64,000 nucleotides of DNA. Origin: Phoenix dactylifera. Lineage: Eukaryota > Streptophyta > Magnoliopsida > Arecales > Arecaceae. The stretch spans positions 16,805,646-16,869,645 of the forward strand of contig NC_052399.1 of NCBI RefSeq assembly GCF_009389715.1. The letters run 5' to 3'. The notes under the pieces were generated by a model. The model saw nothing but the letters and a program-made list of their open reading frames with translations. It ran no database searches and was not told the origin of the DNA. This document shows positions 21,565 through 34,100 of this stretch, piece by piece (position 1 is the first letter of the stretch; each line of letters opens with the position of its first letter). The position numbers and the translations under genes were made by a program.

Positions 21565-24474
21565 TCATATAGCTCTAAATTGAGTACATCCGGCCATATC
21601 AAAATAAAGTAAAGAGTGCAACGTAGAAGGAATATCTCCTAACGATGTCCAAATGACCTCTTCGGAGTGCCGAGCGGCAAAAGAGGCGACCCAGTCTGCT
21701 GCACTGTTCGCCTCCCGAAAAACATGTGAAACCTGGAAGACGCTCAACTCCTGAGCCAATCTCCGAATCTCACGGATGAGAGGATGATCATCTCCATATC
21801 TGTCCACTCCCCGAATCCACTCTATCACCACAGAGGAGTCTCCCTCAAGGCAAATGTGCTCAGCACGCAGTACCCGCCTCGCATAGGATATCCCCTCCCA
21901 GGCTGCCCGCAGCTCCGCACCAACTACGGTAAATCCCGGCGCGCGGCAGCCACCAGCTGCTATCAAACTACCGAGATGGTCTCTGATAACAAAGCCAACT
22001 CCTCCTGACACCCCATCAGCCGACCTACTACCATCAAAATTCACTTTGAGATGACCAAGGGGTGGGGGTACCCAAGAGACTAGGGCGAACCTGGGCGCTG
22101 TGACAGCAGAAAGAGTACCCCAGGTGTCCCTGGCCATCTCAGGAGAGAAAGTAAAAGCAGCAGTAGAAACCTCCCTAGCAAGACGCATGGCTCTGTCCAC
22201 CACCATCCGCGGGGGAAACCGCCTGCCTTCAAAAATGCCGGCGTTCCTATCCAGCCAGATAGAATGAGCCAAATATGCCCCCCGGATCCCGGCCTCAACC
22301 GTGCTAGGCCGCCGCATAGCCACTCTCAACCAATGAATCAAATCCTGTGTCGACTCGACTGAATGGGGTAGCAATGTGGGCGATCGGCTCCAAATGCCCC
22401 TAGCTCTGGGGCACTGCAAAAGAACATGATCCATCGTCTCCTCAGTCTCCGTACACTCATCACAACACTGAGTGATCCTCACCCCTCGCCGTGCCAGTAA
22501 GCTCCTGGTCGGTAGGCAACCCCACGCTACCTTCCAGATGAAGAGCGCCACACGCGGGTAAATCCGCATCCTCCAGATCCATCCTCCCTCTATCTGTCGT
22601 GCTGGCTCTCGGCTCAATAATGTGTGGATATCCCTGGCTCGCACCTGCGATCGCCCTGTCGGCATCCAGACTAATCTATCCGCCCCTCCCTGGGCAAAAA
22701 TAGGTAGGGCCAGGATCCTCTCTGCCAACTGCTCCCCGAAAGCCTCCATGATCAGCTCCATCCTCCAGCGGTCCCCCTCCGGCTCCATCAAGTCACTGAC
22801 CCTGAGACCGGCTAACCTCGATGTGTCCACTGTAATCGGAAGTCTACTCATAGGCTGCTCCGTCACCCACCGGTCCTCTAACACATCAATAGATCGACCA
22901 TCACCAATGGCCCATCTAATCTCCGGGAACACCAACCCTGCTCTAGCACAAATTTCCCTCCATATCGGTGAGTGGCGTCGCCCCGACCGGGCACCCGGCA
23001 CTGGATCGCCATACTTGGCCCTCATAAGTGAAGACCACATGCCATCAGGCTCCAACACCACTCTAGCAGCGTGTCGTGCAGCTAGAACCTCACGCCTCGC
23101 CACCAAAGACTGCACACCCAAACCACCATATCTCGTCGGCTGACATACAACCTTCCAAGCCATAAGATGGATACCCCTTCTGCCTCCAGTCCTTCCCCAA
23201 ATAAAATCCCTGAAGATCTGCTCAATATTCCTAACTGTAGCTACCGGTATAAGAGAGTTAGATAATAAGTAAATCGGGATCGAGGAAAGAACTGACCGTA
23301 CCAGTATAATCCTGCCCATCATGGAAAGAGAGTGTATCTGCCACCCCTCCAGCCTATGCCGGATACTGATCTCAAGAGAGGTGCAATCACTGCTGCGCAG
23401 ACGCTGACCAGAGATAGGGACTCCCAAATACCTTAATGTGCCCTCCTGCTCTCCCACCCCCAGAATCTCCAGTATAGCGGTCTTCACATCTGGTTTGGTC
23501 TTCGGGCTAAAACAAATTGCTGATTTAGATAAATTAACCCGTTGACCAGACATAGAGCAATAATCCCGCAAGATCGTCCAAATGATCCATGCTGCCTGTC
23601 TAGTCGCACGGACTAACAGAAGACAATCATCGGCAAATAGTAGATGAGAAATCGGGGAGGCATCCGGCACGGGCCTATAAACCTCTAGCTCCTGGGTGGT
23701 CACTGCCTGCCGCAAGGTCCTGGAAAGCGCATCTGCACATATAATAAACAGTAATGGGGAGAGGGGACAACCCTGACGCAGCCCACCAGAGGACACAAAG
23801 TACCGTGATGGCGTTCCATTTACCAAAATGGCAAAGGAAGGGCCTCTGATACACCCCATGATCCATCTGATCCATGCCTCGGAAAATCCAAACCCCTGCA
23901 AGGACTGCTGTACAAAATCCCACCTCATCCTATCGTATGCCCTCTCCATGTCAAGCTTGACCCCCATCAGACTCCTCCTACTCGACGCCCTGCCAAGATC
24001 ATACATAAACTCCTGGGCAATAAGAACATTATCTGTGATACTCCGTCCTCCCACAAAAGCCCCCTGCTCCGGACTGATCAATCTCGGAAGTATGATCCTC
24101 AATCTGACAGCTAGTAACTTCGCCGTCGCTTTGTACAAGGTAGTACAGAGACTGATCGGGCGAAAGTGACTAGGCTCCGAAGCATCCTGACGCTTCGGTA
24201 TCAGAGTGACTAGGGTCCTCTGCCAATCTGTAGACATCACTGCTGTGTTGAAAAACTGCTGTATGGCCGCCGTCACCCCCTGACCAACAATCATCCAGTA
24301 CCTCCGGAAGAATAACGGTGGAAAGCCGTCCGGACCCGGCGCCTTGTCCCCCTCAAGGGACCACATCACCTCCCTAATCTCACAATCCAATACCGGCCTA
24401 GACAGTGCGACTATATCCTCCTCTGCCACCCGTGCCACTGGCGCTACAATACTCCCTGAGCTCCCAGTACCCAT
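21565..24474 (-). pseudogene. LINE ORF2, reverse transcriptase, zf-RVT and RNase H part
   Basis: A 969-codon open frame. It starts inside ORF2, because its first Met is not the true start: the upstream endonuclease frame joins it through a one-base shift around 24490-24510. Motifs, numbered in this piece: APGPDGF (45-51); KLDMERAYDR with the first catalytic Asp (D175); LRQGCPLSP (232-240); FADD, the polymerase active site (280-283); then the thumb. A zinc-binding-like CDEC-x8-DH-x4-C follows in the middle third. The C-terminal RNase H begins KVNFDGSRS and includes GAELRAAWEG, LEGDSS and FREANSAADWVA, matching the D-E-D-D set. The enzyme copies element RNA into DNA at a nicked target in the nucleus. 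All core catalytic residues I can check are present, so only the frame change stops expression as one protein. Confidence 0.92.
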
Positions 24475-25706
24475 CTGCTCAGACCATCTGGCCCAGAAGA
24501 AACCCTCCGCACCCTCCGAATCAAATCTGGATCCTCCACTAACTGCCCATCCTCATCCCTAATTACCCTGATCCTGTTCCGATGCCTCCTGATCACTGCC
24601 GACTGGTGGAAAAACCTAGTATTTCGATTCCCCTCCTGGATCCACTGCACCCTCGATTTCTGTCTCCAAAAGATCTCCTGCTGTCTCAAGAGAGAATCAT
24701 GTAAGGATAGTAGAGATCTAAGCTCCCCCATCTCCTCCTCTACCAAACTCCCTCCCAAGGCCTCCTGAGCCTGTAATCCAGCAATAGCCTCCTCAGACTC
24801 CTCAATCCTCCTGAAGATATTCCCTACCTCCTCACGGTTCCACCTTCTCAACCTTCTTTTTGTCAGCTCCAACCGACGAGACACACGATACATAGCATCC
24901 CCTCTCACCGGTACATTCCATGCCTCCCTCACAATCTCCCAGGACCGAGGATAACATGTCCAGAACTTCTCAAATCTAAAAGGGGAATGAAAAGAGACAG
25001 CTGCATCGGTACTAACCAGTAAGGGGCAGTGGTCGGACGCAATCCTCGGCAAGTGACGGACATGGTAGTCAAAAAAACACTGGGCCCACCCCGCTGTGGC
25101 GTAGACTCTGTCCAATCTCTCCCAAACCCGGGTCTGCCCCTGCTGATTATTGCACCATGTGAATGTTGGTCCCGAAAATTCCAAGTCTATCAGTCCATTT
25201 GACGCTATAAAATCTTGAAACTCTCTGATTTCCCTCTTATAAGTGAAGGCCCTCCCCCCCATCTTCTCCTGGGGATCCGTGATACAGTTGAAGTCACCTG
25301 CCACCAACATGGGATAACCCTGAGTGATAAGCTGAGACGCCTCCGCCCACAACCGCCTCCGCACTCTATAGTCTGTACTGGCATACACAGCTGCTAAAAC
25401 CCACGGGCTCCGATTATCCTCTGATATCACTAAGATGACCTCCTGTTTACAAACATTGAAAACATCAATTTGGTAGTCACCCTGTACCCAAGTCACTATA
25501 ATACCTCCCGACAGTCCTTGAGATTCCACTGCATAAAAACCCCATGACCTCGGTATCGCCGCACGGGCCTTCTGAAGGTTTTGCCCAGAGAGCCGGGTCT
25601 CGAACAAAACACAAATTTCAGGTTTGTGCAGTTGCACCAACCTGCGGAAAGCCGGGGCAAAGGAGGGCTTACCTGCACCCCGACAATTCCAAAGGAGGGC
25701 TCTCAT
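24444..25706 (-). pseudogene. LINE ORF2, N-terminal endonuclease part
   Basis: Begins with the genuine ORF2 start ATG at 25706 (MRALLWNCRG). It reads 420 codons before falling out of frame near 24505. Endonuclease/exonuclease/phosphatase fold signatures are: NCRG with N7; LFETRLS with catalytic E36; GDFNCI (137-142); RLDRVYA (198-204); and SDHCPL with D225-H226. This domain nicks target DNA to prime reverse transcription. The reading continues in the next frame as GFFWARWSEQMG, directly joining the reverse transcriptase piece, so endonuclease and polymerase were one protein of roughly 1,380 residues. The ATG overlaps the stop of the ORF1 frame (ATGA at 25706-25703). Confidence 0.92.
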
Positions 25707-27852
25707 GGTGCACCTGGTGCGTCGGCACAGCCCACCTCCCCCGGGCCGCTGCCGCTTCTAGGTTCCAACTCCATTTCCTTACTACACAGCACAGCTCCTC
25801 CCTGCTCCAAGTCACTGTGCATCACACCCTTAGCAGTGGCCAGCAGCTGCTGAACAGTCTGTTGGTGTGACCCCCTCAGCACCTGTGCCATTTGGCACTC
25901 AGATTCCACCGACATCAACTTGAATTCTTCCCCATTACCAGCACCGCAGTATGCCTTCTCCTCCAATCCTGGGCCGCAGACCCTGCTTCCCACCAGGGCG
26001 TCAAAGGAAAGGGAGCTCCCAGCACCCTTCTTATCGCCTGGTTGGTGTACCAAACGGCACGAGTCGTCTTCCTCCCTTTCCACTGAAACCCCCATGGCCA
26101 TGGGTCGTACCACACCGGAAAGAGTGACCTCCTCGTGTTCAATGGCTTCCCCGACTCCCACCTGAGACGACGGTCCAGCGACCACTCCCGCCGGTTCACC
26201 GGTCACCGCCGCCAGCAATTCCGCCGCTACCGACGCCGCTCGGGCCAGCCCCTGCCTAAAAGGTATGCTCTCCCCCTGCCGTCGGCCCCCTCCTTCCTCC
26301 GCATGCCTCATCGTAACCATGTCCGCCGCCACATGGGGTGGCGGCGAACTCTTGCTCCGCCGGCGGCCACCTCCGGCCGAGCGGAACCCATCTCCCCGGG
26401 GGGGGAAGATCTCGTCTCGGTGCAGCATTCGGGCCGGTCACAGATGGCGTCCCGGCTGCCGGATTCGGCCCACGCGTTGGCAGCGCCCGGTGGACCTTAG
26501 ACGGACTCCGGGCCCTTTTGAGCGGACTTGGGCTCGGCCCAGCCCTTCCCAGGTCCACCTGGCCCAACGAGGGCGGCCGAGTCCCCCCACCGAGTCCCCT
26601 CACCGAGTCACAGCTGGGTTCACCCTGTTCACCTGATTGACTCAAGCCTCCGTCCATCTCCACGGACGAGCCGCCTTGAGCTAGCTTCTCCGGCGACTTC
26701 CGTCTGGCCACCTTGGTTGGCTTTTGCCAACCTTCCAAATCCTGCGGTGAAACGGGCAGCCGCGGCCCCCCATCTCCCTCACTCGGACTCACCGCAGACG
26801 TCGCCGGAGCCGAGCCCACACTGGTGCTTGCCCCTGTCTGCATCATCTTCCCTTTCCCCCCTTTCGGAGCTCCGATGCCCTCGTTCCAGCTCATAGAGAG
26901 CCAAGGGCCGTAGATCAGAGGATCTCCCGCTTCCCTTGACATCTTCCCAGTATCTGGACATCGAGCATTACTACCAGTTCCAGCCTCCATTCCACCCGTC
27001 GCCGGGGAAGAGAACTCACAAGCCGCCTCCTCATGACCGATTCGGCCGCACCTGTAACAGTAGGCAGGTAAGTTCTCGTACACAAACTCCTGCCATATCT
27101 TCCTCTCTAATCCCTCCTTAGCTCCCTTCATGAATATTCCCGGCTTTAGAGGAGCTCTTATGTCGAGCTCCACTTTAACCCGTGCAAACCCCCTCTTCCT
27201 CCCTTGATCGGTGGCTGCGTCTAAAGCCAAAGGTCTCCCCGCCGTCGCTGCAATCTGGATCAATGTCTCCTTAGCCCAGAAATCCAACGGCAACCGTGGG
27301 AGGCGGAGCCAAGCTACCACCCGTCCAGCACCACCAGAGCCGGTGATGAAGTTTGGCTTCCACCGTTCCATCGTGAGAAGCTGTCCGGCCACTAAACATG
27401 GCCCCCTCACCAGCATGGCCTCCCGATCCTCCTCACAGGCGAAGCGGACCGCCAGGACGTCGTCGGCCATTGTAACGACCTCGACGTTATAGTCCAGGTT
27501 CCCCATCCTTCTCAGCTCACGCCCAACCCACTCCGCCGGAACCTTCCGCCCCACACTTTGCATAAAAACAGAGGTACTCCTCCACTCCTTCCTGGTCATC
27601 TCTAACCTCTCCTCCGGGATCTCCAGAACTTCCGTGAAGCAGGTCTTCAGAGCTCCCAGCTCCCGCTCCGAAATCTGGTGGCGTGTCCATCGACCTTGAT
27701 TCGCCGAGCCCCTAGACACCGCCGCCCATGATACGCCCTTCGAGTCGGCCCCCAGGGGCTGGCGCCCCAACCCCCCGGGCCTCCCCGTCTCCCTCTCCTT
27801 AGCCCTACCCGGGCCTCCCCGTCTCCCTCTCCTTAGCCCTACTGTCGACCAT
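25703..27852 (-). pseudogene. LINE ORF1, RNA-binding protein with CCHC knuckle, three frames
   Basis: The likely original start is the ATG at 27852 (MVDSRAKERE). A 34-bp tandem duplication (27775-27842) shifts the frame and brings a TAG at codon 16 (27807-27805). After the duplication, a 504-codon frame (27770-26256, first codon TTG, so not a real start) carries the DUF4283-like N-terminal domain with LLTMERWKPNF and WLRLPRLPLDFW, followed by the knuckle CYRCGRIGHEEAAC. It then has a low-complexity Gly/Pro/Ser region. Around the G8 run at 26398-26405 the better frame becomes the one that runs from 26428 to a TGA at 25705-25703. ORF1 proteins bind element RNA and chaperone it into ribonucleoprotein. 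The C-terminal tail has no recognisable domain; the second shift is inferred from frame continuity up to the ORF2 start. Confidence 0.8.
27775..27842. repeat. 34-bp perfect tandem duplication in the LINE ORF1 start
   Basis: 27775-27808 and 27809-27842 are identical (CCGGGCCTCCCCGTCTCC...). The length is not a multiple of three, so it breaks ORF1 after about 15 codons. Confidence 0.95.
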
Positions 27853-28060
27853 CAGAGCCACCCAACACCCGTTTGAGGAAATCTCCCCAAGACCGCATGA
27901 CTATTGACGCGGCTCTCTCTCACTCCTCTCTCACAAATAATTATTTGATTGCCGCTCAACTCAAAAACACTCTTCCTCCGTCCAGCTGTTACCAACTAAT
28001 CAACAACGGTGGCGGTGGCCCCCATCCCCTGGTCGTTCCATCCGGTTCGTTGATCCTTCC

Positions 28061-28069
28061 CTATTTAAG
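28061..28069 (+). promoter_or_regulatory. Probable TATA box of the membrane protein gene
   Basis: CTATTTAAG, 72 bp before the ATG at 28141, is the only TATA-like element in the 260 bp between the LINE's 5' end and the gene. A start of transcription near 28095 would give a short 5' UTR of about 45 nt. The LINE has removed or displaced everything further upstream. Confidence 0.45.
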
Positions 28070-28140
28070 CAACGGTTTATCCTTTCTAACGGTTCACTTC
28101 ACTCTGGGGCCCAGACGAGGGAACTAAAAAAGAGAGAACG

Positions 28141-31100
28141 ATGGCGAAGGGCCGCCTCTCGTCTCGTAGGTCCCCGGCGGGCGAGGCAGAGGCCGTGGCG
28201 GCCCCCGGCGGCGGCGGCGGCGGCGACGACGACGATGTCGACGAGTCTAAGACCAGGAAACGCGCCTCCCTCGCCGCCAGGCTCGCCAGGAACGTGAGCA
28301 CGCGGCGGTGCCTCATCTCCGCCTTCTTGTTCCTCCTCTTCTTCCACCTCGCCAAATTCATCTCCCACTCCCCGCACCGCTTCTGCGCCTCTCCTTCCTT
28401 CGAATCCGTCCCCCGCACAACTTCTTCGGTCGACAGCATCGACGGCCTCGCCTCCGAGTTCGGATTCCTCGGCGTGCCCTGGTGTAAGCCCTTATTTCTT
28501 TCCTCCCGATCTTTGCGTGATTACTTGTCTCGGTTTCCGAAGGCATTGATTCTTGATTGATTTAACGTTCTTTTTTTCCCTCTTTCGTGGGTTATCCGAC
28601 GAGTTCTTGATTTCTTTCTTGTGTTTCATGACCCCATGGTTGATTTGGATTTCCCCTCGCCACCTTCTTAGGATCTTGGATTGGTTCGCGTTTAAGAGAG
28701 GTTTTTTTTCCCGAAGTATTCGATGATATTACAAAATATACATACATACGTTTATAACAACTATCTTGCGGAAACTTTCTTTGAGTTTGCTACTTGATCA
28801 TTGTGACTTCTTTTTCTTGAATCAATAAGTCCTTGTGGTAGTTTTCCCGGAGTTTTCTTTACTTGTTCTACTGTGTACTGGATTTAGTGGGTTTGTGTCT
28901 TTTCTTTGATTGTCCATGCTCTTCTAGTTCTACACGTAAGAATCTCATTTGGTGAGCATTCTGTTGGTTGTTCCGAAGGCATCAAAGATTGAATACAATG
29001 CACCTGTACATAGTCTGGAATCGTACAAACAAATGGCACTGATATGATCATCAATCCTGCAGCTTGCTCCTTAAATTCTTGTTATGTAGTTCCTTAATTC
29101 TTGTTGCTGGCAACAGGTAGATCGAAACATGGAAAGACGGTGGAATGGACTTCAAAGGATCTGCTCAAAGGCTTGGAGGAATTTGTGCCGATATATCAAA
29201 ATCGTCCAGTCAAGAACAACAAGGATGGGATGGGCTTCGACCACAGCTTTGGGTTATGGTTCATGACACGCTGGCTCAAACCAGATCTGATGATAGAGAG
29301 TGGTGCTTTCAAGGGGCACTCCACATGGGTCCTTCGACAGGCAATGCCCAAGAAACCGATCATATCGATATCACCTCACCACCCAGAGAAGTATCTGAGG
29401 AAAGGACCAGCCTATGTTGACAAGAACTGCACATATTTTGCTGGGAAGGATTTTGCAGATTTTGGGAGTGTTGATTGGGAATGTGTCATGGAAAAGCATG
29501 GGATTTCGGATCTTAGTCGGGTTCTCGTCTTCTTTGATGATCATCAAAATGCGTTGAAAAGGTAACTATCTTTCCTGCTGAAACCTGATTTCATATTCAA
29601 GGGATGCAATTGATCCTTACTTACATTTTACAAGTTTTGGTTATTATGCAAGATATTGGCCTAAATTTTTTATCAAATCATGCCTTTCTCCATGGTTTTG
29701 ATGCTCTGTTTCGTTTTTCTAATTTCTTTGGAGGTTATGCATGCATTACTTTAGGTTCTTCTCCGCTTCTTGTAGATCTTTAGTAGTTTTTTTCCTCATT
29801 GTAATTTATCATAGTGCTTTCAAACACATTCTGATTCTTAATATGTCAGTATATTATGTGAAGCATGGGGCCACGAGACATGGGGTTCAAAGGTTCTCTC
29901 AGTTTTTTCTATCCTATCCTTTTATATTTCACCCACAAATCTGGGTTTTCATTCTCAGTTCCATTGGACAGATTGGAGCAGGCTCTGGAAGCTGGCTTTC
30001 GGCATGTCATATTTGACGACAATTACGACACTGGAACTGGTGACCATTATTCCTTGAGGCAGATTTGTGATCAGCTTCACATAAGAGGTACCTGCTTTTG
30101 CTATTTGCTCTTATCCTTTTAACCCTTCATGCGTATTTCTTTTTATGAGTGATCTTTTTCATGACTGTCCACTGAGCAGGTGATCTTGGTCTTTTCATTT
30201 TTTATGTCATTGGCTGAGCATTGCTTGTTCTAGTATTTTTCCACTGACTTACTCATAATGTACTATCTTGGATGACTGATAGTTAAAGTTAACTTACAAG
30301 AAAGTAACTAAAGAATATAGTTAAACTAAGATATAGGAATCAGGAGAGACCACATTCTCTGGTAGAATAATCTTGCTTGTTGTTATTTGCCCTCCATGTA
30401 TAAGAAGTGCTGAGGAATCTTGCAAGTATATTTCCAACGTTCCTGATATGTTATGTTAGGATGTACTTTTTTTATAAAAAAAAAGAGATCTATTGATGCT
30501 AGCAAAAAGTATGGCGAAGCCATCTCTGATCTTGTTATGGCTAGCAAAAAGTTATTAAGTGGATAATGTACAAAGCCATCTCTAATCTTGTTATGACTAG
30601 TACAAAGTTATTAAGTTATAAGTGGATAACGTATGAACATCAGAAGTCTGGAGCATATGGCCTAGTTTTCCTCTAAAAGGACAGCAAGCCGAACAAAACC
30701 CAATGATGTTTTTAATGTCTAAGTTCAGCATTAGGAAACAAAAAGGGAAAAGCAAAAGATTGCAAGTACAAAGAACCTGAATTCGAGGTTACTGCTATAT
30801 GAGAAACTCCTATAACCTTCATTGGGGTCCACATCAATTAATTCTGTAAAAGAACTTTAATGCTATTAATGGATGTAAAAAAATATAAGCCATGTGACTA
30901 TTTTCTCATTAAAAAATTGAACTAGAAATGAATTGTTGATTCATGAAAAAGGTTCTTTTTTTCCCTTAAAAAATGTACAGTTTCCTTTAACACACATGAT
31001 TTCAATACGACATATAGGGTCATTCCATATTAAGATTCCTCAATGTCAACTTTACATTTCAATTCTCAACAACATATGCAATAGTCCTTGTAAACCTAAG

Positions 31101-34100
31101 TTTTCATTTTTAATTCGTAAGAGTCAATATCTGGGCATGGACCTCCTTTTTCCCAATTCTAATCAATTGTTTGTCTTGAACCTCGTCAACTTTGTTCCTT
31201 TCATAAACAATATCATACTGCAAAACAGGTTTTGGTTTTGCTACTTGTGTGATTCTTGTAGACTTTTGGTAACATAGATTCTTGCTCTCTTTAGTTACGG
31301 TGGACTAAAACTGTTGAATCGTTACCGACCATGATGAAGAACATAGCAATGCTGCTAGATTTTGCCCTAAAGTTTGATCACCTAGTTTCACACTAGAAGC
31401 TGCCTTGTATTTGTCCTCTTTATTGAGCTACAACAACCTGCACGGAAGCACATTAATTATGTCTATACTTAGAAAAACACCTTTCTCAGTTTTGTTTTTT
31501 CCATTTAAAAAATATTTCTATATTTGTTTGCAATGGGCTCTGCTTTGTGTATATTTCCCTTGAGAAGACATTCCTAGTGGGATACATACCTTGAAAGAAG
31601 GATGTTGATGGAGACTGATAGAGCTCTATGAATTGTCTTAAATAGGATTTTCTCTTTTTGGATTTTCTTTTTTCGTGGATATTTTGAGATTTCAGAATTG
31701 ATCATAAATAGGATTTTCTCCTTTTTTTCCTTTGTTTTTCCCTGGATTCTGTGGTTGATTTGCTACAATGAAAATTTTACCAGTCATGTGGTGTGAAAGT
31801 TGAAACTTGTTAAATGAAGTTGAATAGATTAATGAGATTTTTGATAAAATTGGCGATTTCAACAAAGGGAGTGGATGGTTTATTTAAGGGGAAATGATGA
31901 AAGCAAGGGACATTATGAGGACTTAATGAGGTCTTTGGCATGAAATCAGATCGAGAGTGATCCAAATAAAAATAGGGAATAGAATTTTCAACTATTTTCC
32001 ATATATGGGGAATGAGAGGAAGAAATTGCATTGAAGAGATAAAAGGTGGATGGTTAGAACTTTGGTGAGGAAAACATCAATATGAAGATTTGGGAATTCA
32101 GATCTGTGTTTCCTAAAAGAGTGACTGTATATCATTACTTGGGAATTTTAATTTTATGTGGAATTTGACAAAATAATTAGGCTTGCAACTTGTTACTTAC
32201 ACATTATGTTTCCTGCGTTTGTAGAAAGCAAAATTTAGAAAATAGTTTAAATGTTTTGGAACATGTTGACTACGAGCTTGACTAGTCAGTGGCACCTGTA
32301 AAAGAAGTTCCATTTAACACTTGAGACAGTAAAGAGTCAAAATGATTTAACTCGCAAGATTATCAGACTTCTTGTGGTGCCAGTGGACTAGATTTTCTGG
32401 TATTATGTGCAATATGCAAACTTGATTCACCTGATGATATTTGCATAACTTGCTGGTTGTCAAAGGTTCTTGTTCTTCTCAATCTAATTATATAAGCAGC
32501 AAGGCTTTGAGACAATTGTATCTGATATCCCTGGTCATCATGGATGTTTCTAATCAAGGTGATGAGATTTAAGGTTGGAAATAGGATGCCTAAATTGCTT
32601 ATAATCATCGTATACATGTTACACCCTTTTTGAAAATAGTTTTGTGCAAAACTTGTTTTTGTCTCATAGTTTTTGCCTTGATCCTTGTTTAGTTTATCTA
32701 GGGTTTGCATGTGTGTTAGCTGCTCATTTGTCAGTGTGGCATTGTCAGGTTGTGATCCAGAGAGGCTTCTTATTTAATATTCTAACCTTTACTTGGGAGA
32801 TATTTAAGAGTGCATGATTGGGACTACGTGATGGACATCTACTTGCATAGTGATAGCAGTTTGGTTAACCGAGAAGAGTTTACTGCCTTTTTTGTGGAGA
32901 GTTACTCAGTCAGTGATAGCCTGTCTACTATTTTGATATACTTTTACCATTGAGGCCACTATCGTGATAGATTTAAAGTTACAAAAAAAATTTATAGCAG
33001 TTTCTCATGGAGAGGCAAAACATACAAAGTTATTCGTCTTGTGAAATAGGAGTTTTGCCTCAATTTTGAATGCTGGACGCTAATGATTGGAGAGGGACAT
33101 TCAGCATTCAAAAAATGCAGATCTCCGCTAAATTTGCTTTCAGCTGAGTCTAGTTAACTTTGAACTAGCTTCCAATAAATCTGAATTAAATCTCAATAAA
33201 GTTTTAGCAAATATAAAAGTATACAAAACTACTGGAAATGAATATATTTTAAATTTTTATATTTCCACATAAATTGATGTACCTCCAAACAAGAGAAAAT
33301 CCATTACGAGAAAAATTAAAGAGAAAATGTAAGGCCAATTTTTTCTTAACAAGCCTAATTCTTCACCAAAAGGTAGTGATTTTTGAGTCGAAAAGAAAAG
33401 TAGGCAAGTGGCTCAAGAAAATCTTGTCACGTCTTAACTACTTTCCCAACACCTTTCTTGGCAATTTTCTTACTTTAATTAAACATGAGGAAATACTTAA
33501 TTTCCTTAGCTTGCCTTGCCTCTTCTTTTCTTTTCTCCTGCTGATTTATCTTTCTTTTCTTTCATTTTCTTGGTATCAGGCAGTGCCTTGCTCATCAAAT
33601 TATTATAATACTTGCTTCTCTAGGAGTCATGATGACCAAACCATTAAATCTTACAATAAAAAATTGTGTGCATTAATGAGATTTGATGTAGTGCAAGAAA
33701 AAAATCGTAGGAGGCATAGGAAATCAAAGAACAAGCAACCTAAGTAGCTTTGTATGAGGAAAAAAAGAAAATATTTAGAAAATACTAGAAATAATGAAAC
33801 TGTGATATAAAGTCTTGATCTCCAATATGCAAAAAAAAGGGAATTATTATAGACCCATAATGATGCTCCATGATAGCATGCTCATCTTGATGAGAAGCTT
33901 GACTCTCAAAAAAGAAGCTCGGACCCACAGGCCTTACTCTACTGCAAACAAAAGCTAGAAAAGTCTAGTGAGGATGAAAGGCATAGCTAGATGTCATCAG
34001 ACCTTAGTTGCCAAAATTGGGAGCGGATGCTAGAGCGGGTGTAGGGAAGCAGATATTTTAGCAACACTTTTAATATGGAAGTGCTTAAGGTAGGGGTGTG

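Larger units (their letters stand above)
21533..27880 (-). mobile_element. Full-length plant L1-type LINE, minus strand, about 6.3 kb
   Basis: The element runs from a 5' region near 27880 to a poly(A) tail seen as an 18-19 base T-run at 21533-21551. It contains ORF1 with a CCHC knuckle, and ORF2 with an apurinic-type endonuclease, reverse transcriptase, a zinc-finger-like CDEC...H...C segment (zf-RVT) and RNase H. That order is characteristic of plant L1 elements that carry an RNase H. It is much more GC-rich than its surroundings. Three small lesions disable it: a 34-bp tandem duplication after the ORF1 start, a frame change near a G8 run in ORF1, and a one-base frame change between endonuclease and reverse transcriptase. 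The domains themselves are well preserved, suggesting fairly recent insertion. I could not find a convincing target-site duplication, so the 5' limit is approximate. Confidence 0.92.

Noticed and set aside
26135-26913. Plus-strand open frames opposite LINE ORF1
   Set aside because: Shadows of the GC-rich ORF1 on the other strand; no motif of their own.
21520-27900. Search for a LINE target-site duplication
   Set aside because: The sequence before the T-run (ATTACCCCTAACTCC) has only a weak likeness to TTAGCCCTAC near 27.83 kb, which lies inside ORF1; not accepted as a duplication.
28086-28546. Minus-strand open frames across the first exon of the membrane protein gene
   Set aside because: Antisense shadows caused by GC-rich codons; the plus-strand exon has consistent splicing and a transmembrane segment.
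33274-33747. 157-codon open frame in intron 3
   Set aside because: Lys/Phe/Leu-rich AT composition, no domain, and lies inside a well-supported intron.
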